Source: Coriobacteriia bacterium
Lineage (GTDB): Bacteria; Actinomycetota; Coriobacteriia; WRKU01
Reading direction: 5' to 3'
Length of the DNA: 24,216 nt
Assembly (NCBI GenBank): GCA_009784095.1
Contig: WRDL01000006.1
Span: 1-24,216 of the forward strand
Shown piece by piece: positions 1 to 7,827 of the stretch (within the stretch, counting starts at the first letter, position 1; each line of letters starts with the position of its first letter). The notes beneath the pieces were generated by a model, which saw only the letters and a program-made list of their open reading frames with translations, searched no databases and was not told the DNA's origin. A program made the translations under genes and the position numbers.

Positions 1-1379
1 TCCAGTTGGGTGATCTTGCGTTTGGAAAGGGGGGCGGTAGCGATACGTGAATCGGGGCTCGCCTGTTGGGCGAACGTCTCGATGCCCGGCGCGACGTTGA
101 GGTGCTCAACGACCTCGGCGATGACCGAGCCCATTTCTCGATCATCGATCCTCTCGAGCGCGTCCATCGCCATGACCAGACGTGTCGAGCGAATGCTCGC
201 CAACCACACCAGGCACCCTATCTCGATGAGCGTGAGCAACCCGATCAACATCCACAGCAACTCCAGCGGAAAGTGGGCGCGGGTCAAACGCGGCGCGGGC
301 GGTACTTCTTTTTGAGAGAATACCGAGACGCGCGAATTGCCTTGATCGACGACCCAGATCTGATCGGTGGAATACGCGATCGCCGACGGATAGAGAAGCT
401 GCCCTTCTTGCGAACCCGCAATGCCGTAGGAGGTGATCATCTCACCGGTCCTGCGGTCGAGCGTGATGATCGAGGCTCCCATTCCATCGAGCACGAAAAC
501 CTGTTCATCGTCGTCGGTCGTGACCGCGACCGGAAGATCGAGCAGACGGGTCGTACCTCGCTCGGCGTATTCGCCACTTTGGGTGGTCGTGGTCTCATCG
601 GAGCTGCCGTAGATCCAGCTGAGCTCGAGTTTCTCATCGATCACCTCGAATGCTTGCACGCGGTAGTTGAACGTATCGCACACCAAAAGTGTGCTTGAGG
701 TCTCATCGGAGATCCCCGCCAGATCGCTGGGATTATTGAACTGTCCGGGTCCTTCACCTCGGGCATAGTAGCCCCATTCGAAATCGCCATCGAGTGTGCC
801 GCGCGTCACTCCGGAATAGCTCAGCACCCACAATTCCTCGGTTCCGTCCCGGTTCTCGATGACTGCGACCGCCTTAGGGGGCTCTTCAGCAAAGCGCACC
901 GAGCGGACCGGTTGGTGATATTCATCGAAGATGACGAGTTTTTGCAACGCGGCATCGACCACATAGACCTGTCCGGTCGAGGCGACCGCGATCGAGGTCG
1001 GCAGTTCCAGTCGGTAGTCCGGCTCGGTCCCCCCATCGAACGACCCGGTACGCTCGCATTCCAGATCAAGGATATAGACCATCGCGCGATAACTGTCGGT
1101 CACGAATACCTGACGGCGCTCCTCGTCGACCGCGATGCCGGAAGGTCGGCGCAATATCTCGCCGGCCGTCCCATACCACGAGACCATGAACTGGGTGGAG
1201 TAGGTCCCGACCTCGGGCGGTCCCTCGGTCGTAGCGATGACCGATTGATAGACGAGCAGCCAGATCAACGCCAGAGCGATCAGCACGCCGATCAGTATGC
1301 AGCCGAGTGTGACGGTCAGCTGGCGCTGACGCGTGGCATGGGGGAAGCGGACCGAGATGGCGGTGGCGTTCTCGCTCAC
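1..1379 (-). CDS. Membrane-anchored NHL-repeat beta-propeller protein (partial, C-terminus off the left edge)
   Basis: Start is a GTG whose bases overlap the TGA of the upstream TPR gene (GTGA), so the two are translationally coupled. About 459 codons are visible with no stop before the window edge. A short cytoplasmic N-terminus is followed by a membrane segment at about residues 21-45. Then come at least five NHL-type blades, each with a pattern like PSGIAVDEERRQVFVTDS, PTSIAVASTGQVYVVDA or PSAIAYSTDQIWVVDQGNSR. A second membrane segment sits near residues 370-392, followed by a charged tail presumably back in the cytoplasm. NHL propellers usually bind proteins, glycans or ligands; no catalytic motif is visible and the function is unknown. 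The layout predicts a propeller displayed outside the membrane between two anchors. It is last in the dnaE-TPR-NHL run. Confidence 0.8.
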   Translation of the reverse strand, partial: MSENATAISVRFPHATRQRQLTVTLGCILIGVLIALALIWLLVYQSVIATTEGPPEVGTYSTQFMVSWYGTAGEILRRPSGIAVDEERRQVFVTDSYRAMVYILDLECERTGSFDGGTEPDYRLELPTSIAVASTGQVYVVDAALQKLVIFDEYHQPVRSVRFAEEPPKAVAVIENRDGTEELWVLSYSGVTRGTLDGDFEWGYYARGEGPGQFNNPSDLAGISDETSSTLLVCDTFNYRVQAFEVIDEKLELSWIYGSSDETTTTQSGEYAERGTTRLLDLPVAVTTDDDEQVFVLDGMGASIITLDRRTGEMITSYGIAGSQEGQLLYPSAIAYSTDQIWVVDQGNSRVSVFSQKEVPPAPRLTRAHFPLELLWMLIGLLTLIEIGCLVWLASIRSTRLVMAMDALERIDDREMGSVIAEVVEHLNVAPGIETFAQQASPDSRIATAPLSKRKITQL

Positions 1380-2167
1380 GGAAGAAGTCCTTCGATATTG
1401 ATACCGGTCTGCATGCTCGGCTCCTCTATGCCGTGCGCGAATGCTTCGGGGTCCTTGGAACGGATCTCGCTCAATGCGACTTGTGCCGCGCGTGAGTCCG
1501 GATTGAATGCAAGCGCCCATCCATAGGCGTTCGCCGCGTCCTCCCATCGTCTCAGAGAGACTGCCAGATTACCGGCTTCTTCGTAGTATTGCGTCGATGC
1601 CGGAGGTATCTGTGCCGCACGTATCAGGCTTTCGAACGCATCACTGTGTTCGCCTTCATTAAGAGAGAGTTGCGCCTGCATATAATACGCGTCGCGCGCA
1701 ATATCGGTCGGTAGCTGTGTGCGATCCAGCAGCTCAGAGATGACCTGTTGCGCATCGCTGAAGTGCTCGGTCTCGAACAGCGCGCGCGCATACATGAGCG
1801 TGATCTGCGCATGATCGGGGAATTGCTCGCTGAGAGCTCTTGCGTCTTTGAGCGCGCGGTTGAATTGCTTCGCGTTCAAGCGTGCTTCGAGAAGGAGTGC
1901 GGAAGCATCGGCATAGGGAGTGCGTCCCTCCTCGGTGGGCCCAGTCCCATAGGTCCGTTCTGCCTCGCGCACCTCATCTTGGGCCACGATGATGTCGCGC
2001 TCGAACTGGTTGCGCGGGGTGGGGACCAGCCAATTGTTCGGCACCGCGAAGCTTAAGAACAGGATCGAGCCGATCAGCAGCGCGATCGCCATCAGGACCG
2101 CCGCAAGCAGTCCTTGCTGAGCGGGGGTGAGCGTATCGATGTTGAGTCTGCGCTTCGGTGCGCTCAT
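1376..2167 (-). CDS. Membrane-anchored tetratricopeptide (TPR) repeat protein
   Basis: 263 residues. One N-terminal membrane segment lies at about residues 22-48 (VLMAIALLIGSILFLSF). The rest is helical with TPR-like pairs: ALLLEARLNAKQFNRALKDA, ARALFETEHFSDAQQVISEL, an Asp-rich linker, then AGNLAVSLRRWEDAANAYGW and ALAFNPDSRAAQVALSEI. TPRs are protein-protein scaffolds, and nothing here suggests catalysis. The ATG shares ATGA with the dnaE stop, and its own TGA overlaps the GTG of the NHL gene, so the three are very likely co-translated. The topology (short cytoplasmic N-terminus, external TPR) and the NHL neighbour suggest that the two proteins act together at the cell surface. That is inference. 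Confidence 0.8.
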   Translation of the reverse strand: MSAPKRRLNIDTLTPAQQGLLAAVLMAIALLIGSILFLSFAVPNNWLVPTPRNQFERDIIVAQDEVREAERTYGTGPTEEGRTPYADASALLLEARLNAKQFNRALKDARALSEQFPDHAQITLMYARALFETEHFSDAQQVISELLDRTQLPTDIARDAYYMQAQLSLNEGEHSDAFESLIRAAQIPPASTQYYEEAGNLAVSLRRWEDAANAYGWALAFNPDSRAAQVALSEIRSKDPEAFAHGIEEPSMQTGINIEGLLP

Positions 2168-5100
2168 CGAATCTCGTAACCGGACTCGCCGATGACCGAA
2201 TCGAGTTCTGCCGCAAGTCCCACCGCATTGCTGTCGACCTTCAGCCCCATGACCGCTACCATCGTGCGGTCGGTCTTCTGATCGTATATGCTCAGCTCGA
2301 CGACATCGTCTCCGGGAAAATGACGAAAGATCTGTTTGAGGTCATCGGAGAACTTCGTGGTCTTGACCTGCTCGGGGGTCGCCTTGATCCGCAGCCGCTT
2401 GCGCGGACGCGCCATCTCGGTCCCGTCGAACGGCTCGACCTTGCTTACGATCAACTTGTCGCCGCGGTCATCGGCCTCGTATTTGGCCGAGATCCGTACC
2501 GTCGCGTCATCGACGATGAAATCGCGGTATTGTTCGAGCACTTTGGGAAAGACCACGCACTCGATCGACCCGCCAAGGTCTTCAAGGGTCATGAGCGCCA
2601 TCATAGGACCACGCTTGGTCGGGCGGATCTCGACCTTGGAGAGCATCCCGGCGAACCAACCCTTCTCGCCGCCTGCGAATTCCTCGACCTGGTCGAGGGT
2701 ATAGTCGGTCGCTCTGTCCATCTGTTTCTCGATCTCACGCAGCGGATGATCCGATGCGTAGACACCGAGCAACTCCTTTTCGAAGGAGAGTTTTATGCGC
2801 TTGTCCCAATCGCACGGCTCCGGATCCGGGATCGTGGTGGTGAACCCATGGTCCTCTTCGCCGAACAGATCGAAGAAAGAGACCTGCCCGCTGCAGCGAT
2901 CCTTGTAGCGTTGAGCCGCTGCCTCATAGAGCCCGTCCTCTGCCAGCATCATATAGAGCTGGCGGCGCGGATAGCCCGTCGAGTCGAACGCACCGGCTTT
3001 GATCAGAGACTCGACCGTTTTTGCACCGACGATCCTCGGATCGATCCGCTCGATGAAGTCGTTGAGCGTCGTGAATGGTCCGCCCTCGTCGCGTACCGCG
3101 ATGAGGTGCTCGACGACCGCCTCGCCGATTCCGCGAATACCGGTCAACCCGAAGCGGATACCCTCGCCGAGGACCGCGGTGAAATCACTTTGCGACGCGT
3201 TGATATCGGGCTGGAGCACTTCGATACCCGATTTTCGACACTCGTTGATATATTTGATGAGGCGGTCGGTCTTACCCAGATACGAACTGAGCACCGCCGC
3301 CATCGTCTCTTCGGGATAGTGTGCCTTCAGGTAGGCGGTACGCATCGTGATGACCCCATAGCTTGCGCTGTGCGATTTGTTGAATGCGTACTCGGCGAAC
3401 GGCTCGATGTCGGTCCACATCTTGGTGGCGATCGCCGGATCATAGTTGTTGGCAGCTGCACCCTCGATCCAGTCGGTCTTGAGCTCATCGAGCACCGAAC
3501 GGATCTTCTTACCCATTCCCTTGCGCAGTTTATCGGCTTTTGCCGCGGAAAAACCGCACATCTCCATCGAGACCTGCATGACCTGCTCTTGATAGACGAA
3601 TGTACCGTAGGTCTCTTCCAATATCGGTTTGAGCCGCTCATCGTAGTAGGTGACCGGACGCCTGCCGTTCTTTCTGGCGACGAAGTCTTCGACCATGCCG
3701 CTTTTGAGTGGTCCGGGACGATAGAGTGCGAGCACCGCGATGATGTCGGCAAAAGACGTCGGCTTCAGTCTTTTGAGAAGGGCGCGCATCCCTTGGGACT
3801 CGACCTGGAACACACCGGCGGTATCTCCCTTTGAGAGGAGTTCGAACGTCTGGGGATCGTCGAGCGGTATCTCGCTCTCGACTAGACGGATCCCATGGTT
3901 GTCCTCGATGTTGTGGATGGCGCGTTGGATGACCGAGAGGTTGCGTAGTCCCAAAAAGTCCATTTTGAGCAGACCAAGACGTGCGACGGTCGGACCGTCG
4001 AACTGGGTGATAACGCCACCTTCCTTGGTGTCGTATTTGACGGGCACGTAATGACTGACCCGCTCGGGTGCGATCACGACCGCAGCGGCATGCACACCCT
4101 CACCACGGATAATGCCTTCGATACGCAAGGCTTCATCGGTGATCCTTTTGACCTCAGCCTCTTGCTCATAGGCTTTCGCATAATCCGGATTGCCCTTAAG
4201 CGAACTATCGAGTGTCGCATCGAGATCCTGCATCACCAACTTTTGCGCGATGCGGTCGGGTACGTGATAGGGATAGTCCATAATGCGTCCGACATCGCGG
4301 ATCGCCATCTTGGCTTTGCTCTTGTTGAACGTGACGATCTGCGCGATCTTGTCGTCACCATATTTTTCACGCACGTAATCGATGACCTCGCCACGACGGA
4401 GGTCGTCGAAGTCCATATCGATATCGGGCATCTCGGTACGTTCGGGGTTGAGGAAGCGCTCGAAAAGCAGTCCGTATTCGAGCGGATCGAGATCGGTGAT
4501 CGAGAGTGCGTAGGCGATGATCGAACCTGCCGCGCTGCCTCTTCCCGGTCCCACACCGATGCCTTGGGACTTTGCCCACTGGGTGAAGTCGGCCACGATC
4601 AGAAAGTAAGCGCTGATGCCCTTGGAGGTGACGATCTCCAGTTCGTAGTCGAGACGCTCCATCACTTCGGGGGGAATCGGATCGCCATAACGTTGCTTGA
4701 GTCCTTCGATGCATTGTTCGTGCAGGTAATCGTTTTGAGTCTTATCTTGCGGAACATCGAAGACCGGCAAGATGATCTTGTCGAACTCGAGCTCGACATC
4801 GCATTTGTCCGCGATCTCGAGCGTGTTGGCGATCGCCTCAGGGTAGAGCGCGTGGACCTCTTTCATCTCGTCAGGGCTCTTGACATAGAACTCCTGGCAC
4901 TTGAAGCACATACGGTCGGGGTCGTCGAACATCGCTCCGGTGCCGATCGTGAGCATCAGATCCTGGGTGTGCGCGTCATCACGCGTCAGATAGTGGATGT
5001 CGTTGGTCGCGACCAGTGGTAAGCCCATTTCGGCTCCAAGTTCAGCGATCTGCGCAGAGAGGTGATCTTGCGAAACGCCTCGGTCGGTCACGATCCCCTG

Positions 5101-5622
5101 GTTCTGGATCTCGAGGTAGAAGTTACCCGGCTCGAAGGTCTCGGCATAGGTCTGGGCCCAATGCCGCGCCTGCTCGATATTATCGAGCTCGATGCTTTTC
5201 GAGATGATACCGGACATGCATGCCGAGGTACCGATAAGCCCTTTGGAGAATCGTTGGAGCAACTCAAGGTCGACACGAGGTTTGTAGTAAAAGCCTCCGA
5301 TAGCGGCGTGCGAGCTGAGCGACATCAGGTTGTGATAGCCCTCGAGGGTGCGCGCGAGAAGGAGTAAATGATAGAGATTGGGTTTGCCTTCACGCACGTG
5401 GCGTGAATCGGGAGTGAAGTAGACCTCACAACCCAGAATAGGTTTGATCCCCATCTTTTCCGCGGTCTTGTAAAAGTCGAACGCGCCGAACATATACCCA
5501 TGATCGGTGAGCGCCATTGCGGGCATCTCGAGCTCTTTTGCGCGCGCGATAAGCGGTTTGACCCGCGCTACTCCATCAAGGAGCGAATACTCCGTATGAG
5601 TATGCAGATGAACGAACGACAT
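2164..5622 (-). CDS. dnaE: DNA polymerase III alpha subunit (DnaE)
   Basis: 1152 residues, close to the usual ~1160 of DnaE. The N-terminal PHP domain starts HLHTHTEYSLLDG and continues with TDHG, CEVYF and NDIHYL. The palm has PDIDMDFDD at about residue 396 (two catalytic Asp) and KMDFLGL near residue 554 (third catalytic Asp). A helix-hairpin-helix region includes LTGIRGIGEAVVEHL, and an OB-fold lies near residue 990 (WFAGMLSKVEIRPTKRGPMM). It is the replicative polymerase of the cytoplasmic holoenzyme. The start lies 3 nt after the ilvE stop with no convincing Shine-Dalgarno, so reinitiation after ilvE is likely. Its TGA overlaps the ATG of the TPR gene. The PHP metal ligands look intact, see findings. 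Confidence 0.97.
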   Translation of the reverse strand: MSFVHLHTHTEYSLLDGVARVKPLIARAKELEMPAMALTDHGYMFGAFDFYKTAEKMGIKPILGCEVYFTPDSRHVREGKPNLYHLLLLARTLEGYHNLMSLSSHAAIGGFYYKPRVDLELLQRFSKGLIGTSACMSGIISKSIELDNIEQARHWAQTYAETFEPGNFYLEIQNQGIVTDRGVSQDHLSAQIAELGAEMGLPLVATNDIHYLTRDDAHTQDLMLTIGTGAMFDDPDRMCFKCQEFYVKSPDEMKEVHALYPEAIANTLEIADKCDVELEFDKIILPVFDVPQDKTQNDYLHEQCIEGLKQRYGDPIPPEVMERLDYELEIVTSKGISAYFLIVADFTQWAKSQGIGVGPGRGSAAGSIIAYALSITDLDPLEYGLLFERFLNPERTEMPDIDMDFDDLRRGEVIDYVREKYGDDKIAQIVTFNKSKAKMAIRDVGRIMDYPYHVPDRIAQKLVMQDLDATLDSSLKGNPDYAKAYEQEAEVKRITDEALRIEGIIRGEGVHAAAVVIAPERVSHYVPVKYDTKEGGVITQFDGPTVARLGLLKMDFLGLRNLSVIQRAIHNIEDNHGIRLVESEIPLDDPQTFELLSKGDTAGVFQVESQGMRALLKRLKPTSFADIIAVLALYRPGPLKSGMVEDFVARKNGRRPVTYYDERLKPILEETYGTFVYQEQVMQVSMEMCGFSAAKADKLRKGMGKKIRSVLDELKTDWIEGAAANNYDPAIATKMWTDIEPFAEYAFNKSHSASYGVITMRTAYLKAHYPEETMAAVLSSYLGKTDRLIKYINECRKSGIEVLQPDINASQSDFTAVLGEGIRFGLTGIRGIGEAVVEHLIAVRDEGGPFTTLNDFIERIDPRIVGAKTVESLIKAGAFDSTGYPRRQLYMMLAEDGLYEAAAQRYKDRCSGQVSFFDLFGEEDHGFTTTIPDPEPCDWDKRIKLSFEKELLGVYASDHPLREIEKQMDRATDYTLDQVEEFAGGEKGWFAGMLSKVEIRPTKRGPMMALMTLEDLGGSIECVVFPKVLEQYRDFIVDDATVRISAKYEADDRGDKLIVSKVEPFDGTEMARPRKRLRIKATPEQVKTTKFSDDLKQIFRHFPGDDVVELSIYDQKTDRTMVAVMGLKVDSNAVGLAAELDSVIGESGYEIR

Positions 5623-5625
5623 GAA

Positions 5626-6546
5626 CTATACGTAGGTGAGCCAGTGTTTGTAAGCCTCATTCTCGCCACGAACTGCATCAAAGAACGCCTTTTGTAACTT
5701 GAGGGTGACCGGCCCAGCCACTCCTTCTCCTACTTGAATTCCGTCGCACATGCGGACCGGCACCAGCTCGGCGGCGGTCCCGGTCATGAAGAACTCGTCC
5801 GCGGTGTACAGATCGGTGCGCACGAGCGAGCATTCGATCGCCTCGTAACCGAAATCACGCGCGATATCCATCACGGAATCGCGGGTGATGCCGACCAGAA
5901 CGCCGTCGCTGACGCACGGTGTCATGAGGGTATCGCCCTTGACGATAAAGAGGTTCTCCCCGGTGCCCTCGGCGACCTGTCCGACCTCATTGAGCAGGAT
6001 CGCCTCGTTATAGCCGTGACGATTGGCCTCCATCCGTGCAAAGGAGCTGTTCAGATAGTTACCGCATGCCTTGATCGCAGGTGGAGAGGCATTGTAAGAA
6101 CGTTGGCGCCAGCTTGAGACACCGACCTCTACGCCGTTGATCAGCGCATCTTCGCCCAGATACGAGCCCCATGGCCAGACCGCGACGATGAACTCGACCG
6201 GCGCAGGAAGCGGATCGACTCCCATGGAGCCGTAACCACGGAAGACGAGTGGACGAATGTAGCACTCCTTGATGTCGTTGGCCTTGATCGTGTCGATCAC
6301 GATCTGGCAGAGCTCTTCGACCGTATAATCCAGATCCATGTAGAGCATCTTCGCGGACTCTTTGAGACGCGTCATGTGCTCGGTCAGACGAAAAACTGCC
6401 GGTCCATCGGGAGTCTCGTAGCAACGTATGCCCTCGAAAACTCCTGATCCGTAGTGCAAGGCGTGCGAGAGGACATGGACGCGGGCGTCGTCCCATTTCT
6501 CCAGTTTTCCATTTTTCCAGATGAATTCAACCGTTGGTTGTGGCAT
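5626..6546 (-). CDS. ilvE: Branched-chain amino acid aminotransferase (class IV PLP fold)
   Basis: 306 residues, normal length. It transfers the amino group between glutamate and the 2-oxo acids of Val, Leu and Ile in the cytoplasm. Start MPQPTVEFIWKNGKLEKWDD and HYGSGVFEGIRCYE are typical of the family. The PLP lysine is Lys159 in AIKACGNYLNSS, and ANRHGYNEAILLN and GTGENLFIV follow as in E. coli IlvE. The ATG is preceded by a good Shine-Dalgarno (AAGGGGG about 7 nt upstream, 6554-6560). It is the first gene of the ilvE-dnaE-TPR-NHL run; a promoter must lie in the gap up to 6795, which also carries the repeat cluster. D-amino-acid or aminodeoxychorismate-lyase relatives share the fold, but the motifs favour IlvE. 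Confidence 0.93.
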   Translation of the reverse strand: MPQPTVEFIWKNGKLEKWDDARVHVLSHALHYGSGVFEGIRCYETPDGPAVFRLTEHMTRLKESAKMLYMDLDYTVEELCQIVIDTIKANDIKECYIRPLVFRGYGSMGVDPLPAPVEFIVAVWPWGSYLGEDALINGVEVGVSSWRQRSYNASPPAIKACGNYLNSSFARMEANRHGYNEAILLNEVGQVAEGTGENLFIVKGDTLMTPCVSDGVLVGITRDSVMDIARDFGYEAIECSLVRTDLYTADEFFMTGTAAELVPVRMCDGIQVGEGVAGPVTLKLQKAFFDAVRGENEAYKHWLTYV

Positions 6547-6650
6547 CTTCGTCCCCCTTCATTCGTGATACGTGTTGAGTGTTTCAGTGTACCTTATGCA
6601 GCTGCGAAAAAGTAGGGTGAGGGGTAAGAATGATATGAGAAAGTTACCAA

Positions 6651-6775
6651 AATGGGACGCTGGTGGGACGGAGGGGTCTGGGACGGAGGGGTCGGTTCCT
6701 TTCGTCTCATTGGGACGGTGGGGTCGGTTCCTTTCGTCTCATTGGGACGGTGGGGTCGGTTCCTTTCGTCTCATA
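6651..6775 (+). repeat. Tandem cluster of 32-bp REP-like units
   Basis: Three head-to-tail 32-bp units lie at 6680-6711, 6712-6743 and 6744-6775. Units 2 and 3 match except for the last base, and unit 1 differs by A for T near its start. Each contains GTCGGTTCCTTTCGTCTCA. They are preceded by shortened units at about 6653 and 6665-6679 that begin GGGACG. The core is the same as in the gaps near 18534-18628 and 21490-21664. It fills much of the 249-bp gap between ilvE and the toxin gene. An ORF can be drawn through it, but its sequence is only the translated repeat. Confidence 0.9.
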
Positions 6776-6795
6776 TGTGTCGGGTACCGGTGACC

Positions 6796-7197
6796 CTAAG
6801 AATTAACGATCAGTTTCAGTCCATACTCTTCATAGGACTGCAATGTGCTGTCTGCGCTCAACAGTGTGCAATTCTCTCGCATACACTGCCATACGATCAT
6901 GCGATCAAAGGGGTCTCCATGCATTTTGGGAAGACGATAGCTCGATATCAGATCCTCATTCTTTAGTGGGAGAGAATGGAGATAGATACGTGACAAGGTC
7001 TGTTCGAACTCCTCTGGCGTGTGTCCTGCTAAATCAAGTTTGCCCAGTCCATATTTGATAGAGATCTCCCACAAGCTGATCGGTGAGTAATAAATGCTAT
7101 TCCGTTCACCCTCCAGTATTGAGCTGATATCATCCTTTATTCTTGATGTATCGTTTCGTGACCAAATCAGAATGCTAGTATCTAACAAGTATTTCAT
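6796..7197 (-). CDS. vapC: PIN-domain ribonuclease toxin of a VapBC/Phd-type module
   Basis: 133 residues, the usual PIN toxin size. Acidic residues of the PIN active site are present: Asp6 in LLDTSILIW, Glu44 in LWEISIKYG, Asp95 and Asp98 in HGDPFDRMIVW, and Asp116 in LLSADSTL. PIN toxins cut tRNA, rRNA or mRNA when free of their antitoxin. Its ATG overlaps the antitoxin stop (ATGA), as is usual for type II modules. Base composition is visibly more AT-rich than in flanking genes, which fits horizontal gain. It lies between tRNA-Gln and a repeat cluster. The RNA target cannot be read from the sequence. Confidence 0.88.
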   Translation of the reverse strand: MKYLLDTSILIWSRNDTSRIKDDISSILEGERNSIYYSPISLWEISIKYGLGKLDLAGHTPEEFEQTLSRIYLHSLPLKNEDLISSYRLPKMHGDPFDRMIVWQCMRENCTLLSADSTLQSYEEYGLKLIVNS

Positions 7198-7433
7198 GAT
7201 GCCAAGAACTCCTCGTCGGTCATCTTCCAGTCATCCGAGAAGGTGATCTCCCCCCAGTGCTCTAGATCTCCCAGTTTCCGTTCAGCGGGCTTTTCATACT
7301 CACTTGGGTGGATGAAATAGGCAACGACCTCACGTTTCTTTCCTCGGGTGATTGCAACCGGGCTTCCCGATTCAACGATCTTTAGAACCTCGGAAAACCG
7401 ACTCTTTGCCTCTGCGATTGGAAACTGGACCAT
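7194..7433 (-). CDS. Phd/YefM-family antitoxin
   Basis: 79 residues. The N-terminal half, FPIAEAKSRFSEVLKIVESG and PVAITRGKKREVVAYF, matches the Phd/YefM DNA-binding fold. The acidic C-terminal part (GDLEHWGEITFSDDWKMTD) is the usual toxin-wrapping tail. A strong Shine-Dalgarno (AAAGGAG, 8 nt before the ATG) supports the start. It precedes the PIN toxin with an ATGA overlap. Such antitoxins repress their own promoter; here that promoter would lie at about 7450-7516, where four 9-bp repeats sit. Confidence 0.88.
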   Translation of the reverse strand: MVQFPIAEAKSRFSEVLKIVESGSPVAITRGKKREVVAYFIHPSEYEKPAERKLGDLEHWGEITFSDDWKMTDEEFLAS

Positions 7434-7480
7434 GTGTTTTGCTCCTTTAATATCCTATTGCAGCACCTAGTATCCCGATT

Positions 7481-7516
7481 GTAGTCAAGTTAGTCATGTT
7501 AGTCAAGTTAGTCAAG
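7481..7516 (-). promoter_or_regulatory. Four 9-bp tandem repeats upstream of the antitoxin gene
   Basis: Read on the minus strand, the repeats are CTTGACTAA, CTTGACTAA, CATGACTAA and CTTGACTAC. Each holds a TTGACT or ATGACT hexamer, close to the -35 consensus. The ATGACT copy is 17 bp from GATACT, a possible -10. They start about 48 bp before the antitoxin ATG. Autoregulation by the Phd-type antitoxin at this place is expected from the family, but binding is not shown. Confidence 0.6.
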
Positions 7517-7559
7517 AACAGAGGAGTGAACAGATCAAACTTCATGCAATGAAAGTTTT

Positions 7560-7600
7560 ATTTACCTGTCGAATAGTTCTACTCGGACTATCAAGTAAAT
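7560..7600. repeat. Imperfect inverted repeat downstream of tRNA-Gln
   Basis: Outer arms ATTTACCTG (7560-7568) and CAAGTAAAT (7592-7600) pair over 9 bp on the minus-strand RNA, with one G-U pair. An inner ATAGT/ACTAT pair extends the stem. No U-tract follows on the minus strand, so a terminator role is doubtful. Together with the tandem repeats, this is what the 202-bp gap between the antitoxin gene and tRNA-Gln contains. Confidence 0.4.
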
Positions 7601-7635
7601 GCTGATGAATATCGTTTGCTGTGTTTTTTTGAGTG

Positions 7636-7709
7636 TGGCTGGGGTACCAGGATTCGAACCTAGATAGCTGGTACCAAAAACCAGAGTCCTGCCTTTAGAC
7701 GATACCCCA
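7636..7709 (-). tRNA. tRNA-Gln (anticodon UUG)
   Basis: 74 nt including an encoded CCA end. Acceptor arms TGGGGTA and TACCCCA pair. The anticodon arm is CTGGT, loop TTTTGGT, ACCAG, placing TTG at positions 34-36. The T-arm contains GGTTCGAATCC. The sequence closely resembles bacterial tRNA-Gln. It is followed by the accessory toxin-antitoxin patch, but no duplicated tRNA end (attachment site) was seen. Confidence 0.95.
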
Positions 7710-7757
7710 ATATGCCATATAACGCATACTCAGATACGCGAGAATGCGCGATTAAGA

Positions 7758-7763
7758 AGTGTA
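7758..7763 (-). promoter_or_regulatory. Possible extended -10 element for tRNA-Gln
   Basis: Minus strand reads TATGCTACACT, an extended -10 (TGnTACACT) placed about 48 nt before the tRNA 5' end. No good -35 hexamer is seen at 16-18 bp. It is the best promoter candidate in the gap after the nucleotidyltransferase gene. Confidence 0.4.
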
Positions 7764-7788
7764 GCATAAAAATGTGGAACGCGTACGG

Positions 7789-7826
7789 TGGGACCCTACT
7801 GTCCCACTACTGTCCCCTGTCGTCCC
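7789..7826. repeat. Decayed REP-like fragments
   Basis: Just past the stop of the nucleotidyltransferase gene lie GTGGGACCCTACTGTCCCAC (a 6-bp inverted repeat, 7789-7808) and a second CTACTGTCCC. The ACCCTACTGTCCCA part equals the outer end of the right arm at 18597-18628. It looks like a degraded copy of the same family and may act as a 3' hairpin. Confidence 0.5.
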
Positions 7827-7827
7827 G

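Noticed and set aside
2158..3834. Long plus-strand open frame of 558 codons inside dnaE
   Set aside because: It is the complementary-frame shadow of dnaE, with no domain I recognise, and dnaE itself is certain.
6651..6775. CRISPR array
   Set aside because: Units abut directly with no unique spacers, and there are no cas genes.
6572..6793. Small plus-strand frame in the ilvE/toxin gap
   Set aside because: It is the translated repeat array, in different frames, with no Shine-Dalgarno at its start.
7434..7709. Integration site of a mobile island at tRNA-Gln
   Set aside because: No integrase and no duplicated tRNA 3' end was found, so only the toxin-antitoxin module is called as accessory.
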